DNA of 64,000 bases from Geosiphon pyriformis (taxonomy: Eukaryota > Glomeromycota > Glomeromycetes > Archaeosporales > Geosiphonaceae): the NCBI GenBank assembly GCA_016748015.1, contig JAAOMT010000009.1, positions 1,430,762 to 1,494,761 of the forward strand, written 5' to 3'. Made by a program: the position numbers and the translations under genes. The notes beneath the pieces are model-generated. The model had not been told where the DNA came from and did no database searches. It was given only the letters and a program-made list of their open reading frames with translations. Positions 23,481 through 33,910 of the stretch are shown here, piece by piece (the first letter of the stretch is position 1; the number at the start of each line of letters is the position of its first letter).

Positions 23481-26435
23481 TTAAAAATCATAGTTTTTAT
23501 TAGTTATTACATATATTAACCACTAAATATTACATAATTAGCCATTCTATTTTTAGATAATAATTATTAATCTAATTAATAATCTGACCATTAACCTGGT
23601 TATTGGCCATTTTTAATAATTATATATGTAATAAGTCTCTTAATTGTAGAAAAACATATAATAATTGATCAAGACTAAATAAAATAACAACTATTATCTT
23701 AATTCTTTTTTTATTATTTATTTATTTTTCTTACTTTTAAGTATTCAAACATTTTGGAATAAAAAATTACTTATTAGTATTTATCTAACCTTTTTTTAAA
23801 TCATATAATTATAGCATTTGAAGATAATTGAATAAAATATGATTAAAAAATACATCTAATACCTAATATTAAATTTTAAAAGCACTAACATAAGACATAA
23901 AATTATATCAGTATATTATTATTTGTTAAAAGTATAAACTATTATTTTATCTTCAGATTTTTTGGTTATTTTTTAAAAAGAATAATAACTGAGATATTTT
24001 ATAAAATTAATTATGTATATTGAATTAATATTTATTTAATTTGTTTCTTAAAGTTGAATTCTTTTTGATCTATTCTATTATCATACAATTCTGTTATTCC
24101 TTGCTATTCATTAGCTTGTTATTCTAATTAATAACATAAAAATAATACTCTCTATAAGATTGTTAAAATCTACTTTGTTTTTTATTATATAGGTGATTAT
24201 TCATATTTGTCATAATTAAATTAGTTGATTTTTTTTGGTTGTATTGTTTTTAAAATTAGTAATTTGATTTTTTAAGTTGATAACTATACTTGTTTTATTT
24301 TTTACTTTTTTGATTTTTATTATTATTAATGCTTTGCTATTATAATATTTGGTTTTTATAAATTTTTAAATTTAGCTATTGTAAAAACTAGTACTTTACA
24401 CAAATATTATATTTGATAGAAAACTTCTAAATATTGTTGCTGCTATAAATATTAAAGTTTAAATTATTTATTTGTTAATTACAAGTTGTTTATTAAGTCT
24501 GTTATTGATTTTAAGCTTTTTATCTTAATTTTTATTAACAAAAGATCTTATACTAAAGCTTCTGTTTTTTTTGTTGTTTTTTTAAGTATTCTTGTTATTA
24601 ATTTTGTAATTCAATTTATATTAAATTTTTTAAAAGTTCAAATCTTAAATTTGATTGCTTTGATGAAATTTGTTATAGAGCTTATTGACTTTTTAATTAT
24701 TTTGGTTATTAATTTTTTAGATAAAAATACATGTAAAAAACTTCAAATAAAGAAAAATTTGTTTTTTATAAAAAATACTGCTAATAACTTTGTTAATTTT
24801 TTAATTGATATTTCTAAGAATTTTAAATATTTTAAATCTAAAATAGAGTTTAGTTATATAAATTATAATAAAGTTTGACTATATAAATTATAATAAAGTT
24901 TTTGTTACTAAAATTTTTTCTTTAAATAAAAACACTATTAATTATATAATTATATTTTAATAAATATTAAATTTTAATATTAAGTATAGTATTAAAAAAC
25001 AAAATTGTTTTTTAATAAATTTATTTTTAATAGTTAAAATTTAAATAATATTATTAAAAAATTTAGAAAACTGAATTTATTTTTAATTATTTCTGATTCA
25101 ATTTAATTAGCTTAAACTAAGACTTATATTTGATCATAGATAAAAAATACATAAATTATGTTTAATTTGTATTATTTAGTTTAATATATGATGTTAGATT
25201 GTAATTAAGCTATACATTAAACTTAAAAAAATATATATATATATTATAAAATACATTAATAAAAGTTTAATTAAAAATATTAATTGAGTTAAAATAATTT
25301 AAAAAATAGTTTAAAATTTATTTAATTAATAAGTATATTGTTAACTTATATGTATATATTAATAAAACTTTGCACAAAAAAGTTCCAATTTTTATAAAAA
25401 AAAGTTATATAATTCTAAATATTCAAGTATATTTTATATTAAATATAGAAAAAAAAATTTTAATTATTTTTTTATTTATAGCTTTAATGCTAAAAAAAAT
25501 TTATTGTTAAAAATATGTTAATGTCTAAATGATTCTAACCAAAGCTTTTATCAAAAAATTTTGCAAATATTGTATAATATTTGGTTTAAAGAATTAGTTA
25601 AATAACTGTTGCAAAAGATTTTGTTTTTAAAATTTTGGTTGGTAAAATTATTGAGAAAATTCGGCTTTGTTTGGCTTCTTAATTTCAAGTTATGAGCAAA
25701 AGTATAAAAAAAATAATTTAATTGTAAATAATAAATTTGTAATAAGTAATATTTTTGTGTTTACTTTAAAGATAATAGTGCACAGTAACAGTTTTGCCAG
25801 GAGTATCATGGTTAATTTAAGTTTTAAGAAGTGTATTGGTCTTATTTCTTAGTTTTTCTTTGCTGCTTTTGGTTTTGTCAATGACATTAATGTAGTTTTG
25901 ATCAGCTCGAGTAGTGGTTGGCCACATTCGTTAATGCTATAAGTTTCAAAATTTTATTTTGTAATAACAATTTTTATTAGTAATTGAGAGTTTTAATGAT
26001 TATAAAATAGGTTAAAGAAAACATTAAATTTGGACTTAAAACTTTTAGTAAATATATCTAATACATAAATTAGATTTTTTCAGATATACCAAACTAAAAA
26101 TTTTTCAACATCATAAAATTCATGATAGGCAAACTTATGTGCAAACTTCAGATGGTAATTCTTGAGGTTTCTAGTCGTTCCTTGGTTGGGGTAAACCTTT
26201 GAGGAATTTATCTGCTTTACTTCGTGCAAATTTCAAATTGCTTATTTCTATGAAAAATAAACATATTTTAGTGTAGAAAAATATATCAACGCCAAACAGG
26301 GCAGTTTTGCGTTAATCAAAGTATCAACCAAACCAATGGTAATACAATGCGTGATGTTGGTCTTAAAATCCTTGGTTTTGTATTCCATATGAAATATTTA
26401 TATAGTTACAATTTGATATCCTTACATACTTCTAG
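23481..26435. other. AT-rich transposon-like DNA without recognisable genes
   Basis: About 3 kb of very AT-rich sequence. It includes a 130-codon open frame at 24,486-24,878 made mostly of Ile, Leu, Phe and Lys; I recognise no family and such frames arise easily in this base composition. A 13-bp inverted repeat (23,504-23,516 and 23,622-23,634) could bound a tiny element, but I see no target duplication. The part from about 25,800 is less AT-rich and may be the edge of the neighbouring genic block. Confidence 0.4.
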
Positions 26436-26507
26436 GAGGGGTTGGCGCAATGGTAGCGCGTCCGCCTCCAGAGCGGAAGGTTGGGTGTTCAAATCACTCA
26501 CTCCTCA
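26436..26507 (+). tRNA. tRNA-Trp: tRNA-Trp (anticodon CCA), intronless
   Basis: The 72-nt gene folds as a full cloverleaf: acceptor GAGGGGT with ACTCCTC (one G-U), D arm GCGC-AATGGTA-GCGC, anticodon stem TCCGC/GCGGA with loop CTCCAGA (anticodon CCA), variable loop AGGTT, T stem GGGTG/CACTC with loop TTCAAAT, and discriminator A. The body closely resembles eukaryotic cytosolic tRNA-Trp. The A box (TGGCGCAATGGTAGCGC) and B box (GTGTTCAAATC) are intact. A TTTTT pol III terminator follows within about 12 bases. It sits at the border between the transposon block and the RABL6 gene. Confidence 0.95.
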
Positions 26508-26704
26508 TTCTTTTTGAATTTTAATATAATGGGTATGATCAGCGGAATTTTTATTTGACTTTGCTAATATAAGCTTTCCCAAGCTCTAAGGTAGGAAAAA
26601 CAATAAAAGCTTTACTATTATTGGAAAAAAATCTGTCAATCCTTAAGTCCAATTTTTTTACCCGATTAAGGTCACAATTCCCAACCTCCCAGGTATGGCA
26701 TTTT

Positions 26705-26729
26705 TTAATAATTACGAAAGGGATCATTA

Positions 26730-26766
<37 letters not shown>

Positions 26767-29700
26767 CCTTGGCATTATTATTTTTATGAAGTTCCGGATT
26801 CTTTTTCTTTTCGAGCTTAAAAGAATCGGAAGGATCAGTTAAAGATGATAAAGGGATTTTTTGGGGCTTCTTTTTTTTCGATTTAATGGGTGATGAAGGG
26901 ACGGAATTGTTATTTTCATCACTGTTGGCCTTTTCCTTTTTCTTTTCGAGCTTAGGAGAATCGGAAGAATCAGTTAAAGATGATAAAGGGATTTTTTGGG
27001 ACTTCTTGTTTTTCGATTTAATCGGTGAAGGGACGGAGTTGGTCATCGACGTAATAGACACAGCCTCTTCATTATTTTTGTGAAGTTCGGCATTCTTTTT
27101 CTTTTCGAGTTTAGAGGGATCATTTGAAGAGGTTTTCTTGGACTTTCTTTTTTTCGATTTAGTAGGCGATGAAGAGACAGAGTTGGTCATTGACGTGAAA
27201 TCCTCGATAATTTTTGGCTTATAATCTGACACGGAATTTATTTTATTTGTTGGCTGAACTCCCCATGATGCAGAGTTAGGTAAATCCTCGAGTTTAAGAA
27301 ATGAGCGCGAATGATAAAGATCAAATGATTGCCGCTTTTTTGAGGATAGCTTAAAATTTTTTAAAGGTTGATTTATCAATTCCCGATATACCATTAAAAA
27401 AAGTACATTGACTTACCAAGATATCGTCGATTGGGGCATCTTTTCGAGATGAAGACTCGATAGAAATCCTGGTTTCTTTGACTTGTTTTAGAGCTGAATG
27501 CCCTTCAAGCCAAGGATTATCACTTCCCTCTCCAATTTCCTCATATCCACTACTTGGTCTAAAAGAAACGCCAGAATAACCGTCTGTTTTCAGAGAAGAA
27601 TTATAAATATCATGACCTTTAGGTGGATTTAAACCGGCTCCATCAAAATTCAAAATAGAGCCCTGCGATACCTGTTATATTCACAGGACCCTCTTGATCC
27701 ACGTTGGCTTGAAATTTATAGGTTCGTGCCTCATTTGAAAGTCTTCTATCTAGCAAATTGATTTGTTTTGTGGCTGCCGCTAAATCATCGTCATCACTAC
27801 TGTCTGTTATTCTTCCTGCTGTTGATGAAATGCTACCTTGCCGCTGCCATACATCTGTCAATTCACTACGATATGAAGTGGATTTGTATGGACTACTAGG
27901 TTTTTCTTCGTTCTCTTGTTCGTCTTCATATTCAACCCCAACAAGATCTTCATCCACTGCAACCATTAAGTTTGGCGTAGAAGGTTCATCTCCCTCTTCA
28001 TTAATGTCAACTTTAGCAGCAATTACTGGAAGGACAACCGATTGATCAGGAATTTCGTCAAAGAAATCATCTTGCAATTGACCAGCATGGAATTCATCAA
28101 TTATAGCCACATCTGGAGTAACAACTGCTCTTGTGCTTCGATCAGATAAAGATGAAATAGTCAATTCCATGGATCTCTTGGGTGAAATTGACTGTGTTGA
28201 TTCCTCTAAATATTCCCAGTGAAAATCATAATAGTCATTAAATGAGAACATTAAACCTTTTGATATGATGTAAAAATTATGAACCTATTGCTGTCTGTGA
28301 GGCCAAATATTCATTTTCTTTTACCCACAATTTTTTTAAGGTGTTTTTTTCTTGTTCCAATATTTCATTTCCCGATTCTAGAGCAAAGAGATTTTGAGTA
28401 TTATTTATGAAACATTGTTCCTAATCAAAGCGCAGATTTACCTTGCGTAGGAGCTTCATTTTGTCGGTTTCGAATATTAATTGGAACTTGTTCACTGTCG
28501 TCCAAGAGGTCAAGAAAGTCAACTAATTCCTTGGTTTTAAATTCGAGTTGTTGACGCAGAATATCTCTCTATCAATATGAAAAATGTGATTATAAAATCT
28601 TTGTAATATCATACAAATATACAATTGCACTACCTGCAACTGTAAAAATGGAACGCCCAAGTATTTATATATGTATTCTAGACCAAACCCAGTGAGCATA
28701 CTTGTCTCGACATAACGTATGGTGTTGGCCGAAGGATATTCTGTAACTCGTAATCTGTTGTATTCTGAAATGGCATGATATATCTGACTCGGCTCAATTG
28801 CGCGCTGTGCACTATTTAGTTATTGGGATTGAAAAAAATCTATTTTTACATCACATAAATATTTCTATTCAACCTTTCCATGCCTACCTAAGATCGCCAA
28901 AATTCCCCTAGATTTAATGAGTAGGATAAGGAAAAGTTTATACACTGCGTAAATATCTATATTTCAAAACTTTCAACTATTTAGATCTACAACATGACCT
29001 ACCAGAAGCAAAACTGCCAGATGACCAGGAATGTGCTTAATTTCTTTGATAGCATATTCAAAAGTCCAAGTTTTTGTGAGATCGAACATTAAAATAACCC
29101 CATGAGTATTTCGATAAACATTTATATTAGCCGCATCGAGTGTCAATTGATCCGGCGGTGGAGTGGATGGTGAACCCACTGATGTTGGTGTTATAGGTTC
29201 TTTGAAAGTATGATTGTTCAGAAACCGAGATCTTGGAAAAATAAGTTTCCAGGAAAATTAATAGATGAATGCTTACGATTTTCAATTTTCAGCCCAATAG
29301 TACTAGGCGATGAAGGATTTCTTTTCGCCGTTTGCGTTAAATTCGTCCCTTTATCAACCACATCCCAAACTTCAACTTTAATCACATCATTTGTAAGTTT
29401 ATAAGCCCATTGAATATTTGCAACCTGAATTTGAGGGGTAGTTATATATTCTTCTTGAAAGGCTCCCCCTTGGAGCCGTGTAACTTCAAGGAAGATGATT
29501 ATAAATAAAAAAACTTTCATTGAACCAATTTTTTGTCCATGAAAAAACTTACATAGGGTAGTCTTTCCGGTCCTTATGTCACCACGTATTATTATTTTCA
29601 CTGTAAGCAAAAATATGGTCCACCATTCTTTTTACTAAAAAATCTGAAATAAATAACCAAAAATTAAAGTTTATTTTACATACTATTGTATTTTACACCC

Positions 29701-29850
29701 TTATGAAAGTTGCCTGGCATGGGCTTGTGAGCGATGTGGGGACCATAACTCTCTGGAGCTGTGTAGGATTTGGTCTGTTCGTTCCCCTAAAGGCTTTTTT
29801 AACTTAGTAAAGAGACTTTTCTGTGACAAACAAAACGGCAGACTTACCAT
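26705..29850 (-). CDS. RABL6: RABL6-like Rab-like GTPase with Lys/Ser-rich tail
   Basis: Upstream exons: 29848-29850 (ATG), 29684-29786, 29553-29600, 29277-29483; then an exon encoding the segment with VYRNTHGVILMFDLTKTW and HIPGHLAVLLL (about 28,996-29,200); a 20-nt exon 28888-28907 (GNFGDL); then AQRAIEPSQIYHAISEY to GVPFLQLQ (about 28,640-28,810); two or more short exons; and the tail (about 26,705-28,250). The P-loop is GDIRTGKT (residues ~42-49), followed by EEYITTPQIQVANIQWAYK and VEVWDVVDKG, all RABL6 marks. The tail has three Lys/Ser/Pro repeats, each near SPxKSKxKK...LEKKK, then an Asn run and stop at 26,705. RABL6 is a large Rab-like protein linked to growth control in animals; its fungal role is unknown. 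Splicing between about 27,400 and 28,640 is uncertain. Confidence 0.85.
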
Positions 29851-30239
29851 AATTTAAAAGAACGGGTCAAACAAGAGTGAAGATAATCGATTTTTTGCTC
29901 TCCATTAAAAGGTGGGGAAATTCTATATACTTGGGATCAACATTGGTTATAACACAATAATTATTTTAAAGTTATAAAAAACTCTTCTATAAATTATAAA
30001 CTTACATATATTTTTTAACAATGTAAAATGTTCTGGAATTGAAACTTTATGTATTAATTTTTTATTCTTGAAAAAAAATATGTAATAAATAAATTGATGC
30101 AGTTTAAATAAAACACAAATTCTTAAATCTTTTCATTGGTTAACAATTATGCCCCTGAAATCTGAGGCATTGAAATCAAAATACTGGGAAATTTTAACTT
30201 CATCCAATTTCAATTGATAAAGCTTCCTTTGATCTTCAA
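29851..30239. promoter_or_regulatory. Divergent promoter region of RABL6 (-) and SF3B4 (+)
   Basis: Only 389 bp separate the two proposed start codons, so the genes probably share a bidirectional promoter. The middle (about 29,930-30,130) is AT-rich. No specific factor site was recognised. Confidence 0.5.
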
Positions 30240-31677
30240 ATGTCACGACCAACGGAAGAACGTAACCAAGAAGCCACCGTTTACATTGGAAATCTTGATG
30301 AACGGTGCACCGAAGCGCTTATATGGGAATTGATGCTTCAGGCGGGGCCTGTAGGTTTGTGGTTGCCTTTTTTTAATTATGAAGTTTCTGTTTTTCTGCT
30401 TTGAGAGCTTTAGCACTTCTTAGACTTGGACAAGAGAATAAAAACGTCTTTTTGTTGAAGTAAAAATTTTCGAGTCTTCATGAAAAAATTCAAGCTGATT
30501 TTTCTTTTATATTGGCAATACTTTGTAGTCAACGTTCACTTACCAAAAGACCGTGTGACTCAAACACATCAGGGATACGGTTTTTGCGAGTACATGAGCG
30601 AAGATGATGCCGATTATGCGATAAAAATTATGAACCAAATCAAACTATATGGAAAACCCATTCGCGTTAATAAGGTTTTGTATTTCTGGTTACAAAGATC
30701 CCGAAAGAGTTTAATTTTCACCTTTCAACGAAGAGCTCCATTGATGGCATTTTATAAAACTGCACAGATCATTTATATTTCTATGTTGGAAATAGGCAAC
30801 ATCAGACAAAAAGAATTTGGATGTGGGAGCATCATTGTTTATTGGAAATTTAGATCCAGATGTCGATGAAAAAATGCTGTACGACACTTTTAGTGCTTTT
30901 GGCGTGATTGTACAGACCCCAAAGGTACGTAGAGGCACCCTCTTCATGATTCTTAGCTGATAAAATGATTCCATTATCATTTGTAGTAATAAAATATATT
31001 AATCGCAAGGGTAGATTGCACGTGATCCCGATACCGGAAACAGTAAAGGCTATGGTTTTATTTCTTACGATAATTTCGATTCATCCGATGCTGCGATTGA
31101 TGCGATGAATGGACAATATCTAATGAACAAACCTATTACTGTTTCCTACGCGTTCAAGAAAGATGGGAAGGGAGAGCGACATGGCAGTGCTGCTGGTAAC
31201 TATGATATGACTGAGCCGGATGGAAAAGAATTATTTTATTTACTTTGTGAATCTTGAAATTAGAAAGACTGTTGGCCGCTCAAGCTAAAAAGAATCAAAG
31301 CTTGCCGAATCGTCTGTTCGCAGATGTAAGGCCAAATATGGCTATGCCACCACCAATGATGGTGATGCGTCCACCAATTGCTGCACCAGTACCACAACCA
31401 ATCACTGCCACTACGATTTCGCGACCTGTTATTCAAAACATGGTTCCTCCGAGCAATATTTATGCTGCATATCCTAGTGTGATCAATACGACAAACTCAG
31501 CACCCCCACCGCCACCCCCACGACCACCTTTTATGAACGGTAACAACGGTATGTATATACATATATTTATTTTATTTTTAATCATATTTTTACTTATTTC
31601 AAATCGAATTTTCAGCCCCATCATCCTTCAATCCTAGCTTATCCCCAACAGGAGTTAGACCACCTTTCACTAATTGA
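30240..31677 (+). CDS. SF3B4: Splicing factor 3B subunit 4 (SF3B4/Hsh49)
   Basis: Six exons (30240-30354, 30529-30674, 30796-30924, 31015-31195, 31264-31548, 31616-31677) join in frame to 305 codons plus TGA, all GT-AG. RRM1 (residues ~15-87) has [11 protein letters not shown] and [23 protein letters not shown]2 (~100-178) has [19 protein letters not shown] and [16 protein letters not shown]. Then come [16 protein letters not shown] and a Pro/Met-rich tail with a run of prolines near 31,500. SF3B4 is the U2 snRNP SF3b protein that contacts pre-mRNA near the branch site. The tail is shorter than in animals. The 3' end is convergent with the peroxiredoxin gene, 254 bp away. Confidence 0.96.
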
Positions 31678-31931
31678 GTGTTCTATATCAATCTACAGAG
31701 TATATATTGCACTAGGGTTCTTTATGTTTCGATTCATTTTTCGTGCTTACTGTTAGTGTCGAAAATATTTCGGTTCAGAACCTATTTTTATTAGATATTA
31801 CGATGAGGAAAAATAGAATTCTCAAGAACTAATGTCTTAATTTTTCACACAAACAAGATTCTAGGCTTAGTGCCGCATTCAAACATTTATTTGAATAAAC
31901 CAACTGACGATTTCTTAATTCATTTTATATT

Positions 31932-32701
31932 TTAAGCTTTTGTTGCTGCTTGCTCTTCGACAAACGACACAGCTCGTGTCACATGACCATTAAAATCCAT
32001 CTGGGAATCGAAAACGTCGCGGACGATCCCTTCTCTATCGATTAGAAAGGTTACACGACCAGGAATAATGCCAAAGGTTTTAGATACCTAATGTGGATGG
32101 TGCAAGATGTTGATCAAGTGTCTACGTTAATAAAACGCCTTAACATCAATATTAGGCCTTTTCATAAATGTTTTTGGCGGTACCTCAAAAGCCTTTTTCG
32201 CTTCACCCTTTACGTCTGCCAATAATGGGAACTGGAGTTTTTGAGCTGTAGCGAAACGTTTATGAGAATCGGAGGAGTCTGATGATATTCCCACTAGGGT
32301 TGCACCGGCGTCTTGGAAGACTTGATACGAGTCACGGAATGAACACGCCTTATTAAAGAAAAAGAAGTATGTTGAAAATCTTGAAAGTAATGAAAAGAAT
32401 TTATAAGGGCAAGTACCTGTTTAGTACAGCCGTAGCTTTCGTCTTTCGGATAAAAGAACACAACTGCGGGACCCTGGCCTAAAAAAGACCCTAAGTCCAC
32501 GGATTCACCGTCTTGGTTTTTTAGTGAAATATTCTTTGGTGCGGGCTTGTTCAAAAGTGAGTGTGGCATTTTTAAGTGGAAAGAAGAGTGAAATTGGGGA
32601 GTTGAACTTTTTATTGGTGAACAGTAGTAATATGAGCTATGGCTAAAGGTCAAAGATGTGGTAGTTGATCGTGGCACTTTTGAGATAAATCTTTGAAACA
32701 T
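31932..32701 (-). CDS. Peroxiredoxin, PrxQ/BCP type, with probable mitochondrial presequence
   Basis: Exons 32417-32701, 32184-32348 and 31932-32087 give 201 codons plus TAA. Residues 90-97 read YGCTKQAC: peroxidatic Cys92 and resolving Cys97, the CX4C spacing typical of PrxQ/BCP and yeast Dot5-like enzymes. FFYPKDE lies before it, and SFRDSYQVFQDAGATLVGIS and PGRVTFLID after it. Such enzymes reduce hydroperoxides with thioredoxin. The first ~44 residues are Ser/Thr/Phe-rich with Arg and almost no acid, like a mitochondrial targeting peptide. Met45 (MPHSLL) is a possible second start for a non-mitochondrial form. Convergent with SF3B4. Confidence 0.93.
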
Positions 32702-32974
32702 GGTGAAATTTCATTTTGGTAAACAGAATTTATAAGAGTGTAAAACCAAAGTCATAATGATGATATATTATGATGAAAGTCTTACATAATCATAATATTG
32801 ACGTGGGAAAATTTAACATTTAATTTGAAATCTGATTTTTATTATCATTATTATTTTTAATTAATTTGTTTTTTAAATATTATATATATATTTAAATTAT
32901 TATTTTATCACATTTAAAACAAATAGTAAAATGTTTGCAATTTTTATTTTTAAAGTAAAAACAGTTAAATAGTG
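32702..32974. other. Peroxiredoxin 5' flank
   Basis: This ~270-bp AT-rich stretch lies between the peroxiredoxin start codon and the tail of LINE-2. It should contain the peroxiredoxin promoter. If so, the promoter is within 300 bp of transposon DNA. Confidence 0.45.
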
Positions 32975-33036
32975 TTTTTTTTAATTTTTTTATTATTAAA
33001 CATTTTAATGAGTAAAATCCAACTACTATTTAACAT
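32975..33036 (-). mobile_element. LINE-2 3' terminal fragment
   Basis: The T-run and following sequence (ATGAGTAAAATCCAACTACT) match the 3' end of LINE-1 at 9,598-9,640 (ATGAATGAAGTCCAACCACT). The rest of LINE-2 resumes at 43,876 after gypsy-1, so this is the severed tail of one element. The left limit is approximate. Confidence 0.75.
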
Positions 33037-33910
33037 TGTTATCATTGATTATTTGGGGTCTCAAAGCAAATAATAAACTCGTAACTTGGTGCTCAATTGA
33101 TATACTGCTGTTAATTTCTGAAGGTTTTCGTAATTTGAAGGTTTTGGTTGAGTCCTTTGTATAATGAACAGAGATTCAATTGATAATTTTATCCATAGCT
33201 TTCTGAAACTACAGTTTCGTCAATTTCTTTCTCAACGTGATGGCCAGTAATCTTCTTGGTAAGCTATTCTCAAATCTGAGTGTCTACCCTTATTTCTGGG
33301 TCTTTTATTAATGCTATATCCTGATGTTAGTATCTCTGCATGTAAATCCTTTTAATTAAGTTAACAAACAACAAAGAAAATAAAGCAAGAAAAAAAATAA
33401 AGAAAATAAGAAAAATAAGCCAAGACAATTTGCATGTTAGTATCCTATCAATAGTCATAATCAAGAGCTATTGTTCCAGTATGATTAAGTATCAATTACT
33501 ATCAACATAAAGTGTTGATAGTGGAGAGTGGATTAAGATAGTGAATAATTATTTATTGATATTTGTGATGTGGAAGGTTGCTTAGATCAAATCTAAACTA
33601 AAAGATCTGTTTTTTTTTTTTCTAATGCTACCACTATATATACATAATTAATGTTCTATGAGATTGCTCATATTCCTGAGCAATGTGTTATAATTTCTTG
33701 AACAATGCTCACATTGCTAAGCAATGTGTTTTAATTTTCTAATATTGCTCTATATTGCTGAGCAATGTGCTGTAATTTTCTGATATTGCTCCATATTGCT
33801 GAATAATGTGCTGTGATTTCTGACATTGTTTCATATTGCTGAGCAATATGCTCACGTGTTAACTATTACTCTCTTATTGGTCTACTATTTTCTATATCTG
33901 TTTTTCTTTT
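33037..33910 (-). repeat. Gypsy-1 3' LTR (family A), inner end deleted
   Basis: Starts TGTTATCATTGATTATTTGG. Matches the 5' LTR until about 33,909, where the expected ATAAGTAACA and adjoining polypurine tract are missing and the pol 3' end follows at once. Confidence 0.85.

Noticed and set aside
23504-23634. 131-bp segment with 13-bp inverted ends, a possible MITE
   Set aside because: In DNA this AT-rich such repeats arise by chance; no target duplication and no second copy was seen.
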